Origin: Pogona vitticeps
Taxonomy: Eukaryota > Chordata > Lepidosauria > Squamata > Agamidae
Assembly (NCBI RefSeq): GCF_051106095.1
Contig: NC_135783.1
Span: forward strand, 184,528,947-184,592,946
Direction of reading: 5' to 3'
DNA: 64,000 nt
Positions within the stretch are counted from its first letter, which is position 1, and each line of letters begins with the position of its first letter. The notes under the pieces are model-generated. The model did no database searches and was not told the DNA's origin. It was given only the letters and a program-made list of their open reading frames with translations. The position numbers and the translations under genes were made by a program. Positions 24,829-34,870 of this stretch are shown here, piece by piece.

Positions 24829-25656
24829 TCAGAATACTTCATGAACTCTGAAGTGATTGTCTAAGGAAGGTGCCTCATCAGCAAAGTGAAGCTGACTATT
24901 CACATTCACACCAAGCTCCTCAAGGATTTGTACAAATCTCTTGTGCTCTCTTCCAATCCATGCCCTCATCATGTCAAACACCTGGTATGGTGTAACATGA
25001 GCATGTGCTGAAATCCCAGTCTCAGCAAAATCTTTAAGTACATCAGGGTAGGTTACCCATGTGTTGCTTCCTCCAGAATGACCACCATCCAGCCAATAGA
25101 TTGCTCTTATGTTTTTTATGAAGGCATTTATGTTCTTGTCCTTTTTTGCTTCCTTCAGTTCGTAAAGCAACTGATTCAAGACAACACAGCCTTTACTGAA
25201 TCCTATTAACGTAAATGACACTTCATCAACAACAGTAGGCTCAATAAAATTCACAGAAGTATTGTTGAAATGTTCACAGTCACTCTCCGTTTCTGGACAT
25301 CCATTAGCAGCAGCTACAGAAGGCAATTCACAGGGAACTGCCTTTGTATCCTTGGGGAACTCATACTTCCTCTTCTGAGACAGTAGAATGTTCTGAGCAA
25401 GTTTAAATGCATTAACCAATAACGAATGAAGGTGTTTGAAGGCTCCAAAGTCACTGCAGTGTTCAGGTGCTCCAAACAGATTACTCGCAACAAAATTGTC
25501 ATAGCAGCTGAATTTGTGCAAATGCATACGGGAACATTTTATAACCCAAATGTAACTGCCTGGGAAACGACGACCAAGTAGAGCAGCAACATTTTCTAAG
25601 CACCACTGTTCCCACTGAAAGTTTTCTGGATGGCAAATCATAACTTCACGATAGCT
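24829..25656 (-). CDS. C2orf69: C2orf69 coding exon 2 (terminal)
   Basis: The exon opens after a TTTCAG acceptor with SYREVMICHPENFQWEQW and encodes 275 residues to the terminal VHEVF and stop. It carries the GFSKG elbow and the GGHSGGSNTW block. Confidence 0.96.
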   Translation of the reverse strand, partial: SYREVMICHPENFQWEQWCLENVAALLGRRFPGSYIWVIKCSRMHLHKFSCYDNFVASNLFGAPEHCSDFGAFKHLHSLLVNAFKLAQNILLSQKRKYEFPKDTKAVPCELPSVAAANGCPETESDCEHFNNTSVNFIEPTVVDEVSFTLIGFSKGCVVLNQLLYELKEAKKDKNINAFIKNIRAIYWLDGGHSGGSNTWVTYPDVLKDFAETGISAHAHVTPYQVFDMMRAWIGREHKRFVQILEELGVNVNSQLHFADEAPSLDNHFRVHEVF

Positions 25657-27847
25657 CTGAAATTAGACAAGTGATACAGAATCTTATTATTTAATAGCAA
25701 ACTGCTGAGAAACATGTTAAGTCATGTCCATTTACAAAATGTGCTTATTGCTATTTGATACTAACAAAATTTTAGTACAACACACAAGTGGATAACCAGA
25801 GCAACATAGAATTTTACACACACACTTATTTAAAAAGAAAACTCAAACCTTCTGCCTCTTTCATATTAGATTGAAATGTTCAGTTTCTTTCATATACTGT
25901 AATGAAGTTTACCTGGTGGATAATAAGCTTAAGGGTTTAAAAAAAAGGTGAAATCCCAAGCTTTTCAAGACCAAGAGTTTAGCAGATAGAAATGACTTCA
26001 AGAGCCAAGGTTTATAAAATTATAAATATTATAAACAAAAAAGCTGACTTAGCAGTAAGAGAAAATTTAAGAATTAAAAAATTACTACAACCTAGATACA
26101 TCATTGATCATGATAAATGAATGGAACATGAATGCTCACCAAGACTATGATCGATGAACTTCCAAAGGGTATTTGGCTGGCCACAAAGTGCTTGACTAGA
26201 TAAACTTTAGTTGGATACCACAAGCAACAGTGCCAAAGGGAACCTTAGTGTGTTTGCTCATTTATTTATCCATTTCTCGTTTATAGGCCCCCTTCCTCCC
26301 AACTGGGAGGACCTCAAGGTCGCTCACAGTGTTAAAAGATTAATAATACAGTATTATAATGGTACTGTAATTAAAATACACTGAATGATTAAAAACATTT
26401 AAAACTTTAAAAATGAACTTATGGGGGGAGGAATTAATGAATCTTGTCTACCTTCACACTGTTCACCTTTGCAAACTAAACCTTGCATTGGTTTCAATCA
26501 ACTTCTGCATGTTTAATAGTGCTCAACTGTTGCAAGAGTTGAGAAAAGACTGATTCCCAAACTTGGCCCCATATGTTCTTGGACCCGAAATCTCAGAAGC
26601 CCTGGTTACTGCCTGTGGTGTTCAAGGCTTCTGGGACTTCAAAGACATATTTGCCTAATATTTGGTAATCCCTGGTATAAACTCTGCTTCCTACAGACAC
26701 ATGCTGAGAAGACACTCCCCAGAGGTAGCAATATCACTCTTTCTGCACGGAAAATGAACCGAGGGGCAATGAAAGAAGGAAATACTGCCATGTGCCAGTT
26801 TTACTCCATAGTTGACACCAGCAAGATAATTCAAGGGCTGACCAGCAGCCACGTTTGATGCTTATACCTGTACTTTCATTAATATTCTGGATTCTACCAC
26901 CTTGTAGCCTTATTCAAGCAGACTGCAAAGGCAGACAGGGCCATGTTTGTAAGGGAAAAAAAGATACACAGAACACAAATCTCACATGTAGAATGAAAAG
27001 ACTGTATAGAAGAGTTTTAGAAGGATGTTTAATTTCCTCAGCCGCTTCAACAGAAGGTGAACCTTGAGAGTTGTGGGGGGTAACAGGACAGGAATGTGCT
27101 GAAAAGCAGGGCCTAACGTGGGAACGACGGGCTCTTTCCTTGACACGTGTCTGGATTTTGCACCCTCTCTCCCCCAACAGGAATAAGAGTCCCTTGAGAA
27201 GAACGCTTAAAGAAAAGTGACCAGAGAGCTCTTTTAAGATTCCTTAAAAATTTTCCGCTTTTTCATCCCCGGCGTCTGGTTGTTTTATTGCAAGCTCTTT
27301 TTACAAAGCAATAATAATAAATGAGGTCTTTTTCACCAAAGCAATTCCATGCACGCCTATGGGGAAGCAATGGCCTCTGGAAAACATGGGGCAGATGCCC
27401 GGGGGAGGGTGTGCAAGGATTCCTGCATGAGGCGCGTTCAAGGAGGAAGGAAGGAAAGCCCCCCCCCCCGCCCACACACACACACACACACACCGGTTTC
27501 AGCAGCCCTTTCACACCCGGCTCTCTTACCTGCACGTCCCCCGGGAAATAGAGGACATGATGCTGAGGGGGGCCCGGTGGCGGGGCCGAAGGGGGCAGGA
27601 GCAGGAGGACGTCGTTGGCTTTGAAGGGCTCGGCGCCCGGCACCTCCGGCAACCGCAGCCACGGCAGGCTCAGCCGCGGGGAAGGCGGCGGCGGCGGCGA
27701 CGACAAAGGCCCGCTGCCGCCCGAGGGCCCCGACAGACAGGCGGTGGGGCCGCCCCGCAAACTCATGGTCCGCGAGAGGCAGAGGAAAGCGGAGCCGACG
27801 AGTCCCCTCAGGACGGAGGAGGCGGCAGGTAGACAGCGCCTGCTCAT
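24829..27847 (-). CDS. C2orf69: C2orf69 homologue, mitochondrial protein (gene span, two coding exons)
   Basis: C2orf69 is a vertebrate mitochondrial protein; human loss of function causes an oxidative phosphorylation deficiency with inflammation. Two coding exons, 27847-27530 and 25656-24829, encode 381 residues against about 385 in human. The amino terminus (MSRRCLPAASSVLRG...) is rich in Arg, Ser and Leu and free of acidic residues for about 50 residues, fitting a mitochondrial presequence. The junction QHHVLYFPGDVQ / SYREVM matches the family. Conserved blocks follow: SYIWVIKCSRMHLHKFSCYD, LIGFSKGCVVLNQ (Ser near residue 260, a GxSxG-like elbow as in alpha/beta hydrolases), YWLDGGHSGGSNTWVTYP and the terminal HFRVHEVF. 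The middle (about residues 195-250) is poorly conserved. No enzymatic activity can be claimed from the sequence. Confidence 0.96.
26264..26400. mobile_element. LINE 3'-tail fragment
   Basis: A short piece beginning with TTTATTTATCCATTTCTCG and containing CAACTGGGAGGACCTCAAGG is typical of reptilian L2/CR1-type 3' ends in antisense. It is short and diverged. Confidence 0.3.
27473..27493. repeat. (CA)n microsatellite
   Basis: A short CA run in the C2orf69 intron just downstream of the exon 1 donor, next to a C-run. Confidence 0.85.
27530..27847 (-). CDS. C2orf69: C2orf69 coding exon 1
   Basis: This exon has 106 codons starting at the ATG whose complement is at 27845-27847 and ends with FPGDVQ before a GTAAGAG donor. 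The start was chosen because the resulting protein length matches the family and the leader looks like a presequence. The frame stays open for about 440 bases upstream, but that is GC-rich promoter DNA. Confidence 0.92.
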
Positions 27848-27866
27848 GGAGCCTCCGCGACGCGCG

Positions 27867-27890
27867 CTCTCTCTCTCTCTCTCTCTCTCT
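27867..27890. repeat. (CT)n microsatellite in the C2orf69 5' UTR
   Basis: A 24-base CT run lies 20 bases upstream of the C2orf69 ATG; on the mRNA strand it is a GA repeat. Confidence 0.9.
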
Positions 27891-27899
27891 GAGGAGGCG

Positions 27900-28300
27900 C
27901 CTGCCTCGACCCCGCCCCGCGCACGCGCGCAGCGGGGGGAGGCCTCCGACGCTTTCCGCGGCCAAAACAAACGCGCGAACCAACTGAACCGGACCCCCCC
28001 TCCCCTCCAGCTCACGTCACCCAGGCCGCGCAGGGCCGGTTGCGCATGCGTCCGGGCGGCGCAGCAAGGAGGAGGTACTGTAAGGCAAAGTGTTTTAGAG
28101 AGGGGCGGGGAAAAGGGTGGGATCCTGGGACGTCCCTCCCCCATGATTGGCAGTCCATTTCCTCTCCTCTGGTTGGATAATGAACAAAAAAAAGAGCGGG
28201 TAGTTCGAAGGAGGAAAACGTAAGGCTGCGTCGATGGGAGTTTCGGCCCGGCTTTGCCAAGAAGGAGCCGCCGGAGGGCGCGGGGCATGTTAGGGGAGGC
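27900..28300 (-). promoter_or_regulatory. C2orf69 CpG-island promoter with NRF1-like and CCAAT motifs
   Basis: CpG-rich DNA extends from coding exon 1 to about 28.3 kb. GCGCATGCGT at 28042-28051 differs by one base from the palindromic NRF1 consensus, and an inverted CCAAT box (GATTGG) lies at 28144-28149. No TATA box is evident. This fits a housekeeping nuclear gene for a mitochondrial protein; the transcription start is not resolved. Confidence 0.6.
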
Positions 28301-30270
28301 ATGAGGGGCGGCAGAGGATAGGACGAGTCTATTTAAATGTATATGAGTTCTTCCTTAGTTAATATAAGTGGAATCTTTTTTTAAAAAAAATGTTTTGATA
28401 ATTATTTTTATTTTTAAAAAAACCAATACTGGCCTGCATGATCTTTTCTGGATGTAGCCCTGGGAGCTAGCTGCCTCAAAAACAAGAAAGGTTCTCCCTT
28501 ATGCTGCCCTTAAGAGTGCCACACTTTATTTGGCATAAGCTTTTGTGAACTTTCACCTAATGCTATTGGATGAAGCAGGCTCTCCTCCACCAAAGTGTAT
28601 GCCAAGTAAAGCAGATAAGTCACAAGACTGTTACAAATGAAATGTTAATAGTTAGGCGACTTGTGGCTTTCCTGAGTTTACTGGACAGCAATTCCCATCA
28701 ACCTTCAGCGTATGCTGTGCTGGCTAGGTCTGATGTAAGTTTGGTGCGTGAATCCCTGGTGGTCTATAGACGGCCCGGCTGCACATGTGTTAAAGAATCT
28801 GAGGTCTTTTCAGGATGTTAAAGCTGGGCTCTCAATTTAGGCTTTAGTAGTACAGCAGATGAGATAATTATCCTGGACACATTATAATCAAGAGGCCAAC
28901 TCATCTCTGTCAGCATTGATATATAGAACCCAGGGCACCCAGAAGCAGGAAAGTGCGGAAAGGAGTTATACTGAGTTACAGCACAGGGAAATATCAGTGA
29001 TATTTCATATATAATGTGCTTCAGATTGCCATATTCCCTTCCATGTTTTCATGGCCGAAACTGCTCTCCTGAGATTTTGTTAGTGGCATTAATGGATTTA
29101 AGTTGTATTGGTATTTTTAATCCTCTTCTTTCCTCCTTGGACCACTACGAAGGAATGCAGTCTCCACCCCACCCCAGAACTCCTCTGAAACTAAATTTAG
29201 TCCGCACGGGTGCCACCCCAGAGCATACCCTGTCCCCCGTGAGCATGCCCTGCACTATCCACGCATGTGTGAGCGCGCCCCATCCCAGCAAGTGCACCCC
29301 ACGCATGTGCGTGACTGTGCCCCGCCCCACTGCAAGCGTGCCCCGTGCCATCCACACATACACGTGAGTGCCCTGTCCCCATGAGCACACCTGCACCATC
29401 CACGCATGCGCACAAAAGTGCTCTGCCTCCCGCAAGCGGATCCCCCACCCCCAACCGGTCCACAGGTCGGAAAAGGTTGGGGACCACTGCTGTAGAGGTT
29501 CTTTAGTCCTGCTCTGTAAGAAGCTGCAGTTCATACAGTGTGCCTCTGCTGTGACACTGACAACGTATCCATAATTCTGTGCCACTGGCAACTGATTCGC
29601 ATGGGAAGGGGAAAAGCCAAACATACATGTCTGAGACGCAGTGCAGTATATAAACACTCTCATTTATGTAATTATTGATTACCGTAATTCATGCCTAAAG
29701 TATCCTTTCTTATGTCCATTATTTCCTTTTATCACACATCTCTTATTTTGATTTAGTTAATTCTTAGTATTTGAGATGCATCTCCACAAGTAAATCAGCT
29801 ATACATTTGCCCAATCACTTCAAATGTTGCACATTATGGTTGCAACATTACTTGGTTTATCGAATCAATAATAACAGGAAGGCAAATCCTATGGATACTG
29901 TAATATTGCAGTCTGCCCCCACATCTTTTGCGGGTATATCAGGAACAAAGCAGTGATTTAAAACACAGACTGTTCGTTCTCATAGGCCCTCAGAGGCAGC
30001 CACTGCCCTCAAGCATCAGATTTTGCAGTACAGTGTATTTTTGCCATTTATCCCTGGCATCGATCCACATGAATTTTAATGTACGCTCATCTCCAAATCA
30101 TTGCCCATCTCCATTTCCTCGGTTATGGCACTGGCGTGAGAGGTTGGACTGTAAGCTTCTTTGAAGTGGCATATTTTATTCCCACTTGTACTCTGCAAGG
30201 AGCTGTCCATGGAGTGCTCATGGTGTTGATGATGAAGATGAGGCTTGCCAGGTCTCCGAGAATGAGGCGC
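28301..30270. other. Intergenic stretch between C2orf69 and FTCDNL1
   Basis: Apart from the hAT-like element at 29205-29489 and a short MITE-like piece near 28675-28740, I see no gene, splice-bounded exon or RNA gene here. Confidence 0.5.
29205..29489. mobile_element. hAT-like MITE with CG-rich minisatellite core, second copy
   Basis: The right end AAGGTTGGGGACCACTG matches the family at 13909-14157. The core is a tandem series of CGCATG, GTGCCCC and GCGCGCCCC units. The left boundary is uncertain. Confidence 0.5.
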
Positions 30271-30654
30271 TGTGCCAGGAAATGGCTGGGCTCCCCTGAA
30301 TCTCCAGGCCAGGCAAACAAATGTGAGGAGCAGTGGTGGAAGGGAAGGAACAAGTCTCGTTTATTGTTACGGGGTGGCCATAGTGTTTGGGTACCCAACT
30401 CTCCGAATGGCACCAGGGCTCACTGGCTTCCTGTGTCTGTCCAACACGACACATAATATACTTGCTTAGGAGCTCAAACAGGGAACCCACAGTGCCTAGC
30501 TCACTCCCTCACACATGCATGGAGAAATATTATGTTCCCAATTCCTGTGACATCACAAGGCCCCACACCGTGACTTCACAAAGACCCACTCCAGGCATTG
30601 GGCCCCAGATATAATGAGGGGATGGGGAAGATAATCCCATGACAGCCCCTGACA
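30271..30654 (-). mobile_element. Candidate solo LTR
   Basis: On the minus strand this 384-base segment starts TGTCAGGGGC and ends CTGGCACA, and it contains an AATAAA about 90 bases before its end. These are LTR-like features. There is no matching target duplication and no second copy in the window, so the call is tentative. The adjacent 30660-31730 stretch is rich in CCACCAGCTTC-like repeats and was not assigned. Confidence 0.25.
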
Positions 30655-32074
30655 AACAAGACAACAAAATCATTCTGGAAAAATACTTTTATTGGTTTTG
30701 GAAAAGAGGCTAAACGGGTATCCTCAGCGGAGACAACGGCCTGGTTCAGCTCCAGCAGGACGCCTGCATTCTGGTCCCTCGCATCCCCCTGGGGAAGAGG
30801 AAGCTTCGGGCCCTGCAAGAGAAAGAGAGAGAAGAAACAACTAAGGAACGAGCTTATCCACTGCCGTCAACCAGCTTCAACCCAGGCATATCCACCGACC
30901 AATGTTCTGACAACTTCATTCCAAAGTTCTGCCTGCCAACATCCCCTGGCTTCCAGCAGGAATATCCACCCATTCATCTCTTCCACTTCGCTTCTGAAGC
31001 CAGCCTCTGCCAGCTCCCAAATGCTTGGGTCACACACACACTCCAGCGACATCCCAACGGAACGCCAACCAGCCCATTCACACACAGACACACATAGACA
31101 CCAGCCGCCACCCCCTGACACACACACCTTCACTCCACCAGCCATTCACACACACGTCCAGGCTTTTATCCACCGATATCCACCAAGCTTCCACCAGCTG
31201 GTTTCAGGAGGTGAACGTCCCCCGGCTTCATCTGCCAACCTCTGCCGGCCTCCGCCTTGCGGCCTCAGCCAGCTTCTGCAGGGAGATTCTACCAGCTTCT
31301 GTCTGCCAACGTCCACCAACTTCCCCCTGGTCCATCTCCGACATCAGCCAGCTTCAAGCCATGGATCTCTGTCAGCCTCGAGCTGTTAACTTGCAAGCCC
31401 ACTTAGCAAGTTCATCTGCTTTCACGAGAGAACTGAGAGAACTTGCCTTGGGCAGAAGGGCTGGGTCCTCTGCTGCCACTGCCGCTCTCCCTGCCAGACT
31501 GCCCTCTGGCCTACCTCCTGGTCTCCTCCCCTGCCCAGCAAGCCCATTTATCTGCCAGCAGAGAGGTGGGGCCCCTGTGAGGTCACAAAGACCCAGGAGA
31601 AAAGGGGTTGGGTTCCCAAGGCAGCAGCAGCAGCACCCTCAGGATTGGCTGAGTCCTGAAGATGATGTCAACAGTCCCTCTGATCATGTGATTCACCCAC
31701 AAAAGTTTGCATTTCGCATGATTTTTTTTAAAAAAAAATATTAGTGGCCTATAAATATATCCCCTGTCGCCAATCCCTCTGATTGGCCTTCTGACAGGTT
31801 TCTAGGCTGGTGCTCCAAAAAGTTATCTTCCAGCATTTGCACAAAAAGGAAATTTCTTAAGTCCTGAGCTAGGGGGAAAAATGAGAGTAATAAATGAATA
31901 AGGATGGGCACAGTCACACAATGCAGCCTTTCACCCTTTTGAGTTGGTTTTTTTTTTTTTGTCTCTTTTTGGACATTTTTTTCTTGCCCTCACCATGAAA
32001 AAGATATTAGGAGCCCATTTAAGTGTCTGAAACACATACCAGTATTTTAACACCATCCCTGCACTATCAAAGAT

Positions 32075-32300
32075 GCAGCTCTGTTTCAAAGACTCTCCCA
32101 GCCTTTGGAACCCCCTCCCACTGGAAGGCAGATTTCCCCCATCTTTGCAGTCCTTCCAGAAGCCAGCAAAGACGTTCCTCTTCAGGTAAGCTTTCCCTTA
32201 TGGACTGGCTGCCTGAATTGGGATCTTGAATGGACTGTTGTGCCTTATTGCTTTGAACACGTTTTTGGTGTTGCTTTTCTTTACTGTTTTTATTGGAGTA
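32075..32300 (+). mobile_element. L2-like LINE ORF2 C-terminal fragment
   Basis: Translation gives WNPLPLEGRFPPSLQ and KPAKTFLF, the standard carboxy-terminal pattern of L2/CR1-group ORF2. It is short and decayed. Confidence 0.45.
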
Positions 32301-32810
32301 TTTGTTCCTGTAAATTCCTTTTTCCAGCATCTTTTGAAGCATGGCTGTCAGGGACTGGACCTGCAACTTCCTGCATGCCAGACTTGCTGCCAGCCTCTGA
32401 ACTAAGTTGCTCCTGTCACATTCTCCATTGCTAATGCCATCATTATTAGCCTTAGGTGGCCTTTGGTTATGGATGCCTGGCACCTTTTATACGTAGGTGC
32501 TTGCATACTGGTGTTTGCATAAGGTTTGAGTAATGTGTCCTGGCTAATTGAAAGGTGCCAAGGAGTGTCTGGGTCACATGCCTAATCATGTGCCTGATTC
32601 GCGCAACCAGGATGTACCCCAGCACTACATCAATTAGCTGCAGGTAGCCGTGGCAAGTTACTCATATCTTATGCAAGTGCCAATAGGATTTCAATTAAAT
32701 TGTCTTTAAATAGAAAGTACTTCCTTTCTGTCTCCCTTTCAGCATTGAACACATTACTGCAAAAGTACTGCAGACAGTTGGGTAGACATGCGTTTCTCTC
32801 AGGCTGGACA

Positions 32811-33155
32811 TATAGGACCGCTGCATCCACTGGATCAGTATCCACAGTTTCACTTATCTGTAGTCTGAAATTTTGAAAATGATTAGAAGAAAAAACTAGA
32901 AATAGGTATTTTCACAATGTATTTACCCAAATTGGCCACTACAGGGAGCCTGAGACCATACTAGGTATTGTTATTGTTGAAGAATACATAGCATGGTCTC
33001 TGGCTCCCTTGGTTGGCCAGTTCTGGTGATATAGGTGAAAATACATGTTCTTGGATTTTGCTCTTTTACCATGCTATGTTCACTATTATCCACAGTTTTC
33101 AGCATCCGCGGGGGCTTGTAACCAATCCCCCACAGATATGGGGTTCCGACTATAC
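32811..33155. mobile_element. Tigger-like MITE (TATCC-type ends)
   Basis: Diverged inverted ends (TATAGGACCGC and the complement of GGGGTTCCGACTATA) and internal GTATCCACAGTTT and ATTATCCACAGTTTTCAGC blocks resemble non-autonomous Tigger elements. The core contains a hairpin around GCATGGTCTCTGGCTCCC. Confidence 0.5.
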
Positions 33156-33354
33156 TTTCTGATTCAGAAACTGTTTTCTAGTTCCAAAATCACTCCCCGT
33201 GTCAACATTTGTACATACATAGTGTGTTATGCATACCCGTACAAATGGCTTCCTTACCAAAATGCTGAAATCAGGTCACAGCCAGCTGAACTCACACACC
33301 TGCTGACACAAGATGGGGAATACACTATAAAATTATGCAGAAGATGAATAAAAT

Positions 33355-33822
33355 GGATAGAGCGAATCTCTTTTCCCCCTCGTGCAATACCAGAACCAGG
33401 GGACATCCATTCCAATTGAGTGTTGGAAGAGTGAAAACAGATCAAAGTATTTCTTGACCCAGTGTGTTGTTAGTCATGTAGAACTCCTTGCCACAGGATG
33501 TAGTGATGGCAGCTGGCCTAGATGCCTTTAAAAGGGGATTGGACAGATTCCTGGAGGAAAAGTCTATCACACATTAGAAGCCATGATGGGGATGTATAAT
33601 CTCCAGGCTTAAAAGGAAGCTACCTCCAAATACCAACTGCAGGGGACGGTATCAGGAGACAGGTATCTAGTTGTCTCCTGTGCTGCCAGAGGCATCTGGT
33701 GGGTGATACAGTGGGTGATACAGATACAGATCTGGGGGGGCACTCTGAGATACAGGGAGCTGGACTAGATAGGCCCTTGGCCTGATCCAACAGGGCTCTT
33801 CTTATACGTTCTTATGTTCTTA
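33355..33822 (+). mobile_element. CR1-type LINE 3' end
   Basis: Motifs GAACTCCTTGCCACAGGATG, GATTGGACAGATTCCTGGAGG, GGAGCTGGACTAGATAGGCC and CCAACAGGGCTCTTCTTATA are the standard 3' region of amniote CR1 elements in the sense direction. Confidence 0.7.
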
Positions 33823-33959
33823 AGGAGCTGAAATTCCCAAAGCTTACCAATATAATATTAATAATATAAGCGTATTCAGTGTTAACATCTCTGGAATAAA
33901 ACATTAATAATGCTGTACTTCCTGTCATTGCAAAATGTGATACATGTGATTGTGGAATT

Positions 33960-34870
33960 CATAGAATCAAAGTATCATAAAATAATTGAGTTGGAAGGAG
34001 CGTACAAGGCCATGGGGTCCCACCCCCTGCTCAATCCTGTAATCCAAGTCAAAGCAGATCTGATACAAGGTTGAGCAATTTTCTCTTGAATGACTCCAGC
34101 ATGGGTGCACTCACCACCTGCCAAGTTAACTGGTTCCAGTGTCATACAGCTCTAACAGTTAAGACGTTTTTCTCTATATTCAGCCTAAATCCGGCTTCCT
34201 GTACTTTGGGCCTTACATGATGTGTCTTGCAGTCTGGGATGAGTGAGAACAAATCCTGCCTTTCCTCAGTACAACTGCCTTTCTAGTACAGTGGTGCCCC
34301 GCAAGACGAGCACTTCGTTTTACGACGAAATCGCATAACGACGAAGTTTATGCGATCACAAAAGCGATCGCAAAACAATGTTTCCTATGGGGTTTTTTTG
34401 CTATGCGATGATCGGTTCCCTGCTTTGCTAACTCATTATTGCAAAACAACGATTTTCACACAGCTGAGCGGCAGTTTCAAAATGGCCACCGGGTAAAAAA
34501 AAATGGCCACCCGCTGTTTTCTGGGATGGATTCCTCGCTGCACGGTCAGCGAAAATGGCCGCGCTATGGAGGATCTTCGCTGGACGGTGAGTTTCAAGCC
34601 CATAGGAACGCATTAATCGGGTTTTAATGCATTTCTATGGGCTTTTAAAAATCGCTTTACAATTTTTCGTTCTACAGCGATTTCGCTGGAACGAATCAAC
34701 ATCATAATGCGAGGCACCATTGTATTTGAAAAGTGCTATCATATCTGCCCTCAGTCCCCTTTTCTCAAGGCTAAACATTTCCAGATTTTCAGCATTTCCT
34801 CATAGGGGTTGGTTTCCAGTCCCCTGATCATCCTCAGGTGAGTAGAAACCATCATCCTGGCCTTGACTAA
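33960..34870 (-). mobile_element. CR1 LINE 3' end, split by a younger MITE
   Basis: The plus strand shows CATAGAATCAAAGTATCATA then GAGTTGGAAGGAGCG, the reverse complement of a CR1 3' terminus. It continues to about 34286, is interrupted by the MITE at 34289-34722, and resumes with CTGCCCTCAGTCCCC and CTCAAGGCTAAACATTTCC. The nesting shows the CR1 is the older insertion. Confidence 0.7.
34289..34722 (+). mobile_element. Tigger-like MITE, short form, nested in CR1
   Basis: Ends CAGTGGTGCCCCGC and GCGAGGCACCATTG are flanked by TA. The core has three AAAATGGCC-type motifs and a donor-like ACGGTGAGTTT. It is the same subfamily as 46911-47321 and 63575-63961, in the same orientation. Confidence 0.8.

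Noticed and set aside
27263-28288. Longer C2orf69 reading frame starting at an upstream ATG
   Set aside because: The extra approximately 147 residues come from CpG-island promoter DNA, and the downstream ATG gives the family length with a presequence-like start. The frame beyond 27530 toward 27263 is intron.
31025-31744. 239-codon open frame between C2orf69 and FTCDNL1
   Set aside because: The protein is a low-complexity mix of His, Pro, Ser and Thr arising from CCACCAGCTTC-like and CACACA repeats; no splice signals or homology support it.
34428-34627. Open frames in the short-form MITE as host exons
   Set aside because: They are part of the repeated MITE core and occur in each copy; only the donor-like site near FTCDNL1 has a gene context worth testing.
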